Of a DNA stretch of 64,000 nt, positions 33,657 through 44,340 are shown one piece after another. Below the pieces are notes generated by a model. That model did not search any database. It saw only the letters and a program-made list of their open reading frames with translations, and was not told where the DNA came from. Every line of letters starts with the position of its first letter. Positions within the stretch are counted from its first letter, which is position 1. The DNA lies in NCBI GenBank assembly GCA_944470555.2, contig OX104131.1:16422515-16486514 (forward strand), written 5' to 3'. Source of the DNA: Heterobilharzia americana. Its lineage: Eukaryota > Platyhelminthes > Trematoda > Strigeidida > Schistosomatidae. The translations under genes and the position numbers were made by a program.

Positions 33657-34179
33657 ACGCTTTGGCTGCACACAAATCCTTACACCCTTTGAACAATTCG
33701 TTTGAACTCTGTAAAGGGCTTTGAATGACGTTTTAAGAGAAGCTAAATGTCTTGAACTCACCCATTACTGCAGGTGGTATTCTTATTGCTTTTCAGTAAC
33801 CAAGTTGAGTAGTATCCGCCAGCAGCTTTAACAAGGGAATACGTACTGGTTTCAGTGAACTCAACTTTCCAGAAGAAATTGAATTCATAGATATGTGTTG
33901 ATCAGGCCTCATGCGTTAACTTGTCCTTCACATACTAACAAATCAGCTGCTGGCATGAAAAAAGAGGGTCTTTGATGTTTGTTTACGTTGAATATTGGTT
34001 ACCATATGCTTTTTGAGTTAAATGTTCAAGGGAAAAATTTTCGTCATAGCTAGATGGAATGGTTTCGTATTCTTCGATTAATTCATATCGCAATCTGTAA
34101 ACCTGAATCAATAATCGTTCTGTAAATAGGGTTTCAAAACAAGCTTCTAATTCATGCTTCGCCGTGTCACTAGTGCCGC

Positions 34180-34560
34180 AAGTTTGGTATGCGCCTTGCT
34201 TTAATGAAGTACAAAGTACTTTCGCAAGATTGGCGGGAGCCTGTGCTTGCGCTCACTCTTGGTGATGAGCTGTTGGAAGTAGTCGAAAAGTTCTTGTATC
34301 TGGGTGATTGTGTGAGTGCTAGAGGAGGTGTGGGTGGTGAAATTTTCAATCACATATCGAAAGCCAGAGTGGCATACGTCAATCTGGGCTACCTTAGGTG
34401 CCGTCGTGACGTTAGTCTGTCCGTAAAAGGTCGGGTTTACAAGGCTTCGGTGCGAAAAGTTCTGCTCTACACCTGTGAAACTTGACCTCTCCAAGCTGAG
34501 GGTGTGCGATTACGGTGTGTTCGAACATCATTGTCTCTGTAGGTTTTCGCCAAAAATGAG
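34180..34560 (+). mobile_element. CR1/Jockey-like retrotransposon: end of reverse transcriptase
   Basis: It reads YGMRLALMKYKVLSQDW, then VVEKFLYLGDCVSA, SKARVAYVNLGYLRCRRDVS and VKGRVYKASVRKVLLYTCET, the thumb/C-terminal region of fluke non-LTR polymerases (YLGS ... ARAAYANLGHLW ... LLYACET type). The frame is open for 98 codons, then breaks. Confidence 0.75.
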
Positions 34561-34742
34561 AAATACGTCATCCATATATCTTTTGTGGATGTAAAGTTGC
34601 TTGGTTTCTGGAAGTAAGTTTTTGTTTTTCAGGTTAGCCATAAAGTCATCGGTATGAATCGACCCAATGGGCGATATCACCGCTATCTCGTCCGTTCGTC
34701 CGTAGATTTCTCTATTCAGTCTGAATTGAACATAAGCATTTG
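34541..34742 (-). mobile_element. Penelope-like element: reverse transcriptase remnant
   Basis: The minus strand is open for about 67 codons: QFRLNREIYGRTDEIAVISP, IGSIHTDDFMANLKNKNLLP, then HKRYMDDVFLIFGENL. The run Y-GRTD-IA ... SP-G ... RY-DDVF is the Penelope-like reverse-transcriptase signature rather than the RTE or CR1 one. The usual Met-Gly before Ser-Pro is changed to Val-Ile, so the copy is dead. Confidence 0.7.
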
Positions 34743-34910
34743 AGAAGACCTTTCAGGTGATGGTCAATATCTAGATTTTAGGATTTAATGAAGTTTTACA
34801 AAGAACAATTGGTTTCTCGTAGCTGAATATTTGCAAAAAGTGACTCAATGTCTCTCGAAATCATTTTCTTTACGGACAGTTAAATATCTTTAAATGACTC
34901 AATCAAACTT

Positions 34911-35030
34911 TTCGATAGCGTAATTAGAAGACGAAGTTTATCTGAGCAATTTGATGTATTTGCGCCATACATTTCGAACAATCACATTGCTGAGATAAAT
35001 TTCGTCTTCTAATTACGCTATCAAAATTCA
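34911..35030. repeat. Imperfect inverted repeat, arms about 45-50 bp
   Basis: GATAGCGTAATTAGAAGACG near 34914 is answered by its complement CGTCTTCTAATTACGCTATC near 35006, with further matching on both sides and a short spacer. It lies just past the Penelope-like remnant and may be part of that family. Confidence 0.7.
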
Positions 35031-36952
35031 TAAAAGGGACTAACTGTTTCAAATTCAATCAAACTTATTTGATTCTGTTTCAATGCATTCACTTCTTTCT
35101 TTTTCAGCTCAAAAATTATTTAGCTAAAGTTGACTATCCGAATGAATAGAATACTTCCGGAATGTTGACGCGTTATTTTAGTCTGAAATAGTTTTGTTTT
35201 TTGGTTGATAAGTGTAGGCTGTATTGTCGTTGCTTCATACAAACGTACTGTAGTTTGTATTGGTAGTTTAGTCTAATACTAGTGACGTGGCTGAGCTTCA
35301 CTCGTCAAAATTATCAAGAAGATAACTCATTTGAGGATTGGTCTGCCGGTTTCACTTTTATTTCGTCAGCAGTAGTGGGTTTGTAGAAAAAAAAGTATAA
35401 AATCGTTTTTTGGCAAAATATCTCAACTGTTGTTGACTAGACTTGCTTAATGGGTTTGGCTTCGCAAGTATCTACCTCGTTTTCACTGCTATCCGCTTTA
35501 GTAGACTTTATAAGTGTTAGTCATCAGCTTGTACGACACACTGAATAAACATCAGCGCACTTAGAGATATACCTGAATGTATTGGAGGGGATTGCTACAT
35601 TTGTACGCCGTTGGGAAGTGACAAAGTTGTGAAGAGAACAATTTCCTTTACACAGATGTACTTTTTGAATTTTTCTTGTTCTTGAGTATGTGATTTCATT
35701 TCTACTACTGGAACTTGTATATTTCTCAAGAGTAAATAAGTTTCTTTTTCATTGTTTGAAGTGTGTAACTGATGAAATCAGCGTTTACAGATTACTGCCT
35801 GTGTCAACGTTTTCCAAATTTTATTATAAAGCTCATGTTCGTCACAGCTTTTGACTTATGAAAAGTCCCAACCTCTATAAGTGCTTAGAAAATTAGACTA
35901 GGTTTAATAAAGATTGAATTGATGATTTGACTTTTCAGAAGTTGTACTCACAGTCCACAGATTTTCAAATGCATGATGTTTTTCAAGATACCTGTAAATA
36001 TAACTAATAATTACAGCAACGAGTTGAAAAGCTACACGTTTTGTACTATCAAGGAGTGACAGTTGTAGCTAAGAACCACTTGTCAAATCCAGTTAACCTA
36101 AATAATTAGTTGTTAAAGGGCTATTTTTTTTTAAAAAAAAAACGATAATATCAGGTTAGCCATCTGTAGGCAATGAGAAAGCAGCTGCATCTGTGCTTCT
36201 GTAATCGACTTTTCAACAATATGTTTGACGCAACTGAATACACATTTCTATTCCACTTTCTTCAGGCAAGCTGGTTCATGGTAAGACCGATGCACTTAGC
36301 TTATAGTGAGAAGGTAAAAACAATGCTTAAGCTTCTCCTTCGCATACCTATGAATCAGTTTCGGTCAAGAGAAAGTGATGCTTAGATTGGTAGCAAAATG
36401 TCTTCTGTTCATGAAAATTGATACCCGTTTCTTGAAAACGTCATATCATTTGTCTCATACAATCAATCTGCAAAGTATACTAAATAATAAATTAACTTAA
36501 TTATTATCTATTATTTGTAAGAAACTATGTCTCTTTTCGGATTCTTCATGTTTCCCTGTCACCACACCAACTACTTCCCAGGCACGCTGATTTTGTATTG
36601 TAGTTAGAGCGCGCAGTCTGTTGAAAGTTAGTGAATCCATTTCTATATAATATCAATTCCCTGAGAAGAGCTATCAACTGTAAGTAACTTCACTTCAATC
36701 AGGTACATGTTTATCTGTCTTTGTTTATGAGTCGCACTTTTCTTGTTATAAAATCCGGTTACTTACACCAATCGGTTTGTAGCGGGATTTGATTCGGAAT
36801 TCAATGAACCGCATCCTACAAAGATAAAAAAAAAGTGCATTACTCCTATCCAAAATATCACATTCTCTGGGTGTTATATGATTATTTCGTGTTTCTCGTG
36901 ATTGTTGTACAATGTTTGAAAGTGTTTTCCCAATCATTTTTTTTTACCACAG

Positions 36953-37213
36953 ATGAATTCTATCAACAGCGAGTTGGAATTTCGTGAAAGTATTCAGCGT
37001 CATGCAGTCGGATTGTATAATTGTTTACAGTCTTTGAAAAATTTACCTCCTCTTAGTGTAACTGAGCATGTCAACTCGGGTCTACTACATCCATGGTTAG
37101 GTGTTCTGGTCAATCGACAACAATATCTCCGGGAGAAAGCAGCTAATCTAAAACACCAATTGGGATCCAGTTGTAAAGACATCTTAACCATCCGCCAGAA
37201 CTCAAATTTTGAG
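36953..37213 (+). CDS. MDN1: Midasin exon 15: linker
   Basis: This exon has 87 codons in phase 0/0. MNSINSELEFRESIQRHAVG is followed by LHPWLGVLVNRQQYLREKAA, resembling the HPHVRLLRQRMDRL-type helix of the linker, and it ends RQNSNFE. The acceptor CCACAG follows a T-rich tract and the donor is GTAAGT. Confidence 0.9.
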
Positions 37214-38989
37214 GTAAGTTTATTAAAATCCATTAAAATAGAGATATGAAACGTCATGCTTACTATAATAGTTGATAGGTGCATAATAATAATATCAGTG
37301 CTCATCTCAACAAATAATTGCTAACTCATGTATTAAGAATTCGATCACATCTGCTTCTTAAGCATCAATTACATCGCTTTGGGGACTAGTATATTTGTAG
37401 GCTGTTCTAATAAATTGAAGTGCTTAGACCAAACACCAGCGTATTATTGTATTGGTGGTTAAGACACGTATGTAGGATCTTATTTCACGGACAAGACGTG
37501 CCCACGGTCTTCTGGTGCCGGCAGCATGTTCTTTTGTATCTGGTGTTTAAAGAATCAAATCTGATACCAACACTCCTGAAAAGGCTGTGTGTGACAGGTA
37601 GATGTCCCATCGACCCTGCGGCCACACAAATCTCTTTTAGGTGCCATAAGAAAAACTAGCCTTCCTCGGTGTGGGCAGCCGGGAATTGTCAACCGCCCGC
37701 ACGCTTCCAGCAGTACACAAAACTCAATCAAACATAACTTATCCTCCTCAACTATCTCCTCCTTTGTCGTCGCCTCTTGTTACTAATAGTAGGCCTCTTT
37801 CGCCATCCCCAAACTCTCATTCTGCAGCTGTTGTCAGCGATCGAGGCCATCGAAACCTCATTCCTAGTATTCTAAGACCCCGCCATCGATTTTATGTAGG
37901 AGCTTTCAACGTCCGAATTCTATGCAAAATCGAACAGCAAGCATCGCTTACCAAAACTCTGGAATCCCTAGCCATGAATTTATGTTATGACACGTATACA
38001 AACGGGACGTGATTGTGGTTAATTAGTTGACCTCACCTGACCGTAGTTATGAATCTCCAAAATTCACTTCAAGAGTATCCGGAGATTCAATGGTTTGCTC
38101 TTGTGGGCTCGCTGGTGTAAACGTAGTATTGAGTTGTACAGCAGAAATCTCACTCCTTGAGTGGATACCAGTAAACAGACGTCTATGTACTATTCGATCA
38201 AATAGATCTGTAAGGATTAGGAAGTATTGTGAGACCAACCGCTGTCTATTCGTTATCTCCATGCACCCATCGATTCCAAGCATGAATCCTATGAAAAGCT
38301 TTAAATATCGCTGCAAAAGGGAATGGTTCAGATGTCTTAATAGCGGGCGACTTTAACGCTCCAGCAGGGAAACTGAGTCAATGAAAAAGACATCTTGGGG
38401 GTACTTACGGAGTCTCATGCCAACGAACGGACAACAATGATTGTTTGCTGCAATTTTGTTCTGACAATCACTTGTTTCTGGCTAGCACTAACTGTGACAC
38501 AGGTGATAACACTAAAACTTTACCCGTCGCACATGAAGTGGCTATCGTGGCTCTGTTTTCTAGTGGGTAACACTCTGGCGTTTGAAGGGATCGGACCCGA
38601 GTCCGAGTCCCTGTGGGAACAAAACCACTCACTGAGGGGCAGGTACATCCAGTTGACGAGTTACAAATAGAATGAAATGCGCATCGCGGATCACACTGCT
38701 AGCGACTATCCATCATTTATATGTGTAATTAAAACAAAGACACTATCGAGGCATCCGTGCAGGAGCTCATATACCAGTAGAGACCGATCAGTTTGGTCCA
38801 ATCAGTGACGTTATGATACTAGCAATAACATTAAATCAAAGTTTGGCTAGATTTCTGTTGTCATCTATTTTTAAGGGTGCATTACGTATTACTTCAGGAA
38901 CTCATTGAACTTTGATTATGCAAAATGACACACATTACCTTATGCATTCGTTATCCATTTTATCCTTTTTTTGTCACTATCTCACATAG
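37214..38989 (+). other. MDN1 intron 15
   Basis: GT-AG intron mostly occupied by the 5' part of a CR1/Jockey-like retrotransposon (37420-38830). Confidence 0.8.
37420..38830 (+). mobile_element. CR1/Jockey-like retrotransposon: 5' part with endonuclease
   Basis: RHRFYVGAFNVRILCKIEQQ at 37880 is the start of the endonuclease domain (GAFNVRTL type), followed by ASLTKTLESLAM. Later pieces include IAGDFNAPAGKLS near 38340, where the GDFNA motif marks the active-site region, and TYGVSCQRTDNNDCLLQFCS at about 38399. Frameshifts and stops separate them. The upstream 460 bp (37420-37879) is probably its 5' region. Confidence 0.75.
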
Positions 38990-39229
38990 TATGTCGAAAT
39001 TCGCCGCCGTATAACCACATTTCTAAGTGATTTCACTGAAGACTTTCTTCTGCCTCATTTACCTGAAATGAACAATAATTACGTGGAAATGATCGAAAAG
39101 AACTTGAAATTACATACAGTTAATCGATGGATTGAAGCCACATCGAATCTTGCTGATTGGTTAACTGATGCACATCGTTTTAATACATTTGCTGATATTA
39201 TCACGCCTTTCTTGTATGGTCTGTTTTAT
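38990..39229 (+). CDS. MDN1: Midasin exon 16: linker
   Basis: This exon has 80 codons in phase 0/0 and was recognised from splice sites and phase (acceptor CACATAG, donor GTAAGT). It reads YVEIRRRITTFLSDFTEDFL, TVNRWIEATSNLADWLTDAH and ends ITPFLYGLFY. The pattern matches the midasin linker segment with a SWQQSHHQF-like Trp followed by the next exon's GLRIV helix. Confidence 0.85.
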
Positions 39230-39294
39230 GTAAGTTGATTACACTTTAGAATATATTTGCTTTATGTTTTCCATATGTTCATTTTTGTCTAATT

Positions 39295-39465
39295 CAGCGA
39301 TGTAGCTCATTGGTTTAGACAGATAACTTCCTACCACTGAGTCGCGGGTTCGAGGCATACTCCATCTGTCAAAGTTTGGGTATCCAGACGGTATCACCCT
39401 TAATAATAAGTGTGGCTCATTGCCTACTGCACGGATGTGCGGAAAGCTATTTAGATGATAGCTGA
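39295..39465 (+). repeat. SM-alpha-like SINE with clear pol III boxes
   Basis: The A-box side is GATGTAGCTCATTGGTTTAG and the B box is CGCGGGTTCGAGGCATACTC, spaced as in a tRNA. The body AGTTTGGGTATCCAGACGGT, AAGTGTGGCTCATTGCCTAC, TGCACGGATGTGCGG follows. It is the best preserved tRNA-like head in the window. Confidence 0.75.
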
Positions 39466-40280
39466 CCGAACGTTGTAAGACTGGAGTGCAAATACCAGTT
39501 ATTCATCGGTGTATATAAAATGTAACTTTCAAATTCCTGGTCCTGACTGAAGTTTATAGATCAGGTATCCAATGTGGCCCGATTACATTTAGACAATGCT
39601 GTCTTTGGATAGGTCATAATGAGTCAAGAGCTCAAAGTTTATTTATGTGGAATCGACAAGTTGGTTGTAATACCAGTGTTTAACCATGTTACCGATTTGT
39701 CTTTACCTTGGTAAATGAAGTGGGATTTGAACGCATAACTTTCTAAATTAGAAGTCAAGTAAATGAACTTGTAACTCACAGTTTTGTATCACACTTTTCG
39801 ATTTTTTGGTCGACTGCATGCAAGACGACTGCTACTTCAATACTCGAATTAGTATGTTCGTAGTACGTTTTATGGTCGAACTTTTCTCCACCATGTATTT
39901 AGAACAATAAGTAAACATATTTGATAAATCCATCTAGTACAACATAGTAATCACGTATGGATTAGTATTCCATGCGTGCCATTGTCTACCTCGATGTGCA
40001 GTTTTCACTGAATAATGATTACTGTTGACGGGTGCTAACGACAACGCGACTAAGTCATCAAAACTCATTTACCTTCATGTCTTTATTCTTCATCTTCTTT
40101 TAGAATTTTCCGTTTCTGTCCACTTCTGTTTTCTACCGGTTGGTATAGTATCGTAACTTGAAATGATGCAATTTTGTGCTCAGGCTGTACGTTGATTTAT
40201 CTGCTATACATGATATTGGCAGGTGAATTCCTTTGTCTGACTATACGGCATATAATTTGTGCATTGCATTACATCACGAT

Positions 40281-41700
40281 GCAGGCGCATCATCCTAGAG
40301 AGACTTAAAAATACCCTAGATTCAAAAGTACGACCGGAACAGTCTGGCTGGATTCAGGAAGAACAAATCATTTACGGATCAAATTGCAACGCTACGCTAC
40401 GTATCACCATACAACAGAGCGTAGGATGGCAGCCAATTCAACTCAACCTCAACTTCATCAACTTTGAAAAGGCCTTCGATATTGTCAACCGAGAAGTAAT
40501 TTGGCAGGCAGCTGCTTCAACACTACGGCTTTAATGCCACAAACCTTTATAAACCTCATTCAACAGCAGCTATATGCTATATGACTCTACACGCCGAGTG
40601 ATTGACAATGGAAAGCTGAGTGATGCCTTGGAAGTGAAAACAGGAGAAAGACAGGACAAGGTTGCCTACTATCATCACCGGTTATCTTCCTGACTATGGT
40701 CGACTCGACTCGACTGGATCATGCAGCAAACCGTGAAGAGCTAGAAGAGGGGCATATGCTGGCTGGACCAATGAAAAGACCCCCAAAAGTGGATTTGGAT
40801 TTCGCTGACGATGATTTATGCCTGAAACCTTATCGCATACACTGGAAGATCTACAAGCAACAACCAACAAGTTCATGGAAGAGGCAGCAAAGGAAGATTG
40901 GACTTCAAGTTAATGTAGAGAAGACAGAAGTGATGAAGATACCCAACCACCACCACCATCATCATCAACAACAACAACAAGCACCAATCACCATGATCGG
41001 AAGAAACCTAAAGGAAATTGTCTCTTCCAACTACCTAGACAAGGCAGCATCGTTCTAACTACAGGTGGTGGCGCCGGCACAGATGAGGACGTCAAAACCA
41101 GGACCGGAAAGACAGGAAGATAGGCCTTCCTATATTCATCTGAAACCAGTGTGGAGATCTACTGCACTCCACTCAGCATAAAGCATGAACAACATCCTGA
41201 TTTTCAAGACTGATGTCAGTCAATTCAGTACTTCCGTGAAATGGTTGAGAGAGTTGGCGCGTTACGAAAAGCATTTGCAATAAACTGCAGATATTCATCA
41301 ACAGCTGCTGCCTTGGTTCACTCGATACTGAAGATGGAGATCAGATGGTCAGAATAATAAGAATAAGCAACAAGGAACTCTGGTTGGCAACGAACCAACC
41401 ATGAACCTACCAGCCAACAAATATGTGAAAGGAAGGTGGAGATGGACTGGAGATACAGTGAGAAGGAGGATTGGGGATATCATGTGCCAGGTGAGGCCGT
41501 CGAGTTGAGTGCAATGGGGAAACGACGAGTTGGGCATTCCAGCTGAGGATGACATTGAGTAGATGGTGTGAGGAGTAAGTGAAAGGTTGTGGACAGTGGT
41601 GGAGCCAGGTTGAAAAGACTGTGGAGAAGTGAGTGAAATGGAGACGTGCTATTGACTTTCCGTATTACACTAGGAACCCAAGGGATAAGTAATTGTAATA
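40281..41700 (+). mobile_element. RTE-like non-LTR retrotransposon, copy F (5' truncated)
   Basis: This copy begins inside the reverse transcriptase (KYDRNSLAGF-type region near 40318; LNLNFINFEKAFDIVNREVI at about 40440-40502, the palm A box with FEKAFD). It continues to DLDFADDDLC (about 40792) and NVEKTEVMK and ends in an AATAATT tail. The flanks are ATTACATCACGAT (40268-40280) and ATTACATCATGAT (41701-41713), 12 of 13 matching. Frames are broken, for example between the A box and the FADD box. Confidence 0.88.
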
Positions 41701-42826
41701 ATTACATCATGATTTAGTTCTCCATCATTGTTTTTTGTGCGATCATTTCATATTGCATTATTCATCTTTTCAACTATCCTGTTCATCAATGTATTTTTTC
41801 AGGTGTACTGGTTAAGTTATCATATCTTAAAATGATATTCACTGTAATTCACTGCAACCCGTGAGGAACATTTTTCTTAAATAATGGTTTTGAAATAATA
41901 ATATTGATGGTAATGATAATAATGTTGCCAGTTGATGTCGTAAAGTTCGAGTGATAATGAAAAAGGTTACGTAAGATTTTGAAATCGTTTATAAGGTGGA
42001 TGTGGACTAGAAAGGGTAAAAAACTGGTAGAGTTAATGAACAAGCAAATGACTAGGTAATATGATTGAGACAAATTAGTTGGAATAAATTGTAAATGTTT
42101 TGTTAAAAGTTGCAATTATTAGGAAGATCAAATGAAATAACACCGGGAACAATTTAATACCAGAATAAAAGTAAGGTGATACTGACAATATAAGGGTGGA
42201 AAGATTAATCTAACAAAAGGCAGTGTGTTGAAAAAACGAAAACGGAACGATGCACACCAAAATCAAAATAAGTTAAGACGAAGGTAGAGACGAAGACCGT
42301 AAATACGTCTTTTGCACACGAAGGTCAAACTTCAGTTCATGGATTGCCAAGTTCTCTGCTGTTTTTAGAGGCTGAACACAATGGAAACGTGAGGTGTTTT
42401 AGCGAATACGATAGACAACCTTAAAATCAATGTTGGTTCGGTTGGATGGTTGGAATCGATTAAATGTTCAAGGATAGAAGTTCTGATGCATTTCCTTTCA
42501 CCCTCATAAAAAACCAGGCAGGAATATGTTCTCGTATAAGTGTTGATAGTAATCTGTGACCTCGACCGATGTACCTTGCTCTACAAGAGCAGATGTACTA
42601 GTCGGTACACATGGACGTGGCCTGTCGAAGGAAATTGTCTTTTATGCAAACGGTGAACAATTTACGACTGGTAAAGATCAAGTGAAGTTTGGTTGATAAA
42701 AAAGCCCTACTAATCGAACTGGAAAGGCAATTTTTTCAGGATATCTGGTGCCGCATAACCTTTAAAATTCTGGCTTCATGAGCAAAGTCTTTTTTGGTTA
42801 TCATTCAACCTTTACTTCACTAGTTA

Positions 42827-42866
42827 GCAACATTATTATTATAACCACTATTATTATTATTATTTC
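42827..42866 (+). repeat. ATT-rich microsatellite
   Basis: An imperfect run of ATT/TAT units. Confidence 0.7.
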
Positions 42867-43060
42867 AATCCCCCATTATTTAAGTTAAATATTATTATAG
42901 CATTGTTGTTGAACGGACAGGGTTTAATAGCAGGCAAGCGTTTTGATATTCTCCTAGGCGTTATGATCAGTATGAACGTTTCGTCTTTCGCCATAACTTA
43001 TTCTCCAAAGACATTTTTTCAAAGCATTCAAGTGGGATTAACTCTTTTTTAATGTTTTAG

Positions 43061-43120
43061 GTGTATCGTGGTCTTCGTATTGTCTTTCATGAGATTACTG
43101 CTCGGAGTAATCCACTTAAT
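43061..43120 (+). CDS. MDN1: Midasin exon 17: 20-codon exon
   Basis: VYRGLRIVFHEITARSNPLN, phase 0/0, with acceptor AATGTTTTAG and donor GTGAGT. It matches the short QHGMRLVASEL-like helix of midasin linkers and continues directly from exon 16. Confidence 0.85.
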
Positions 43121-43508
43121 GTGAGTTATGTATCATAATGAAAACTATTGTTATTAAATTTTTCTTTTCTTTGGTAAATATGTCTTATTTTCAATAATTA
43201 AGGGGGTGCTTTCCGATGAAATATTTCACATAGAGGTACTGTGTTCTTACTACTGAGATTTATTGATGAAAAATGTGATGTGAAATAGTATCTTTTCCCT
43301 AAGCTCCAGATTGGGAATCAGATATAGGTGCATACAGATTCCCTGTTCTTTCTTTTTATCCACGCTTCACAAATGGAACATATCCTAGATTTGAATTTCG
43401 TTGATTGACGTCAAGGAATGACTGTTGACCATTGTATCGTTAATAAACGCCCATCTTTGAGTAAATCATCTTTACTTGTAAAGAACTGTTCAAGTTATCA
43501 TTTTTTAG
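43121..43508 (+). other. MDN1 intron 17
   Basis: A 388-bp GT-AG intron without recognised content. Confidence 0.75.
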
Positions 43509-43563
43509 GTCTTGTTATGGAGAAATTTTCCTATGAGAAAGCTTGTTACGATTGAACAACTAG
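43509..43563 (+). CDS. MDN1: Midasin exon 18: short linker exon
   Basis: This exon has 18 codons plus one base: VLLWRNFPMRKLVTIEQL. It lies between acceptor TTTTTTAG and donor CTAG|GTACGT. Only this frame is open, and it follows phase 0 from exon 17. The LLWRNFP stretch resembles the ALLAFPS-like piece of midasin. The leftover G does not fit the phase of exon 19, so either a tiny exon is missing or the donor is different. Confidence 0.65.
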
Positions 43564-44098
43564 GTACGTGTCAACTTCGTAAATGTGCTTATATATATAG
43601 TAGATGGAAGTATATAGTGGGCAGCCCAGAGGGTGGTCGTACAGTATAAGGTAATGTAAATAAGTAAATGAACTTGGATGATCTCAGCTTCCTTATTTAC
43701 GTCTGCTGACCCGCCATCTGCCATACTGTTCTTACAGTTCAGTAGGATCTGCTTAGACAGCTTAATTTGGTTGATCTCTTATGTAGAATCAGTCTATGAT
43801 GGTTGTGATTACTGGTGACCATGTTTATTGAGTTGTGCACAACAACTAAAATTACTGACTGGAGGCATTAAATATCATTGTTCAAAATCAATGATAATAA
43901 CACAAATACCTTCATCGATGCGTCTATTTGCCAATTTAAGCTATAGGGGTTTTAGTAGGTGTGTGCCTACATTCGATAATAGGTCCTGGAATGACGATAT
44001 TTATCCCTTGGTCTCACTAATATTACGGTTTTGAATTTTATGAAATCACTTGATTTTTACTCCTGTCTTCTGTTTTTTTTTTCCAACTATATCTACAG
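43564..44098 (+). other. MDN1 intron 18 (may hide a micro-exon)
   Basis: A 535-bp stretch. A micro-exon of length 2 mod 3 would repair the phase between exons 18 and 19. I scanned the AG...GT pairs I could see and found none free of stops. Contains an open frame (43828-44034) without recognised similarity. Confidence 0.5.
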
Positions 44099-44340
44099 GT
44101 GTCTATTTCATCAATGATGCAAATGTTGATAACTAGTCTTCTACCTAGTACGAAAAATAATACTAATATTCTCTTTCCATTAAATCAACGGTCATCACAA
44201 TCAATGTCACTGGCTTTAGAATTAGCTAGTCCGAAATCAAGACGCATAATTCAACAGTTAGTAGATTCTGCGAATAATTTCACTTCATCCAACATGAACA
44301 ATATTCAGACTTTGCATAAAACTCAGGAAATACAATTTCG
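44099..44340 (+). CDS. MDN1: Midasin exon 19: linker
   Basis: This exon has 242 nt and reads VSISSMMQMLITSLLPSTKN, then LALELASPKSRRIIQQLVDS and ends KTQEIQF plus CG, which joins G of exon 20 to make Arg. The acceptor is ATCTACAG and the donor is GTAACG. It is low in similarity and rich in Asn/Ser. The other two frames have stops. Confidence 0.78.

Larger units (their letters stand above)
32516..36952 (+). other. MDN1 intron 14
   Basis: A 4.4-kb GT-AG intron. It contains retrotransposon C (32927-33656), a CR1/Jockey-like fragment (34180-34560), a Penelope-like reverse-transcriptase remnant on - (34541-34742) and an inverted repeat (34911-35030). From 35050 to 36940 I see only AT-rich sequence, including an open frame at 36173-36385 that I do not trust. 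Confidence 0.8.
39230..43060 (+). other. MDN1 intron 16
   Basis: A 3.8-kb GT-AG intron holding an SM-alpha-like SINE (39295-39465), retrotransposon F (40281-41700) and an ATT-rich run (42827-42866). I see nothing else between 41714 and 43050. Confidence 0.8.

Noticed and set aside
36173..36385. Open frame of 70 codons before exon 15
   Set aside because: No similarity recognised, and exons 14 and 15 already join in phase 0.
39295..39370. Possible true tRNA gene (clear A and B boxes)
   Set aside because: No complete cloverleaf can be drawn by eye, and the same head plus body recurs many times, so it is a SINE.
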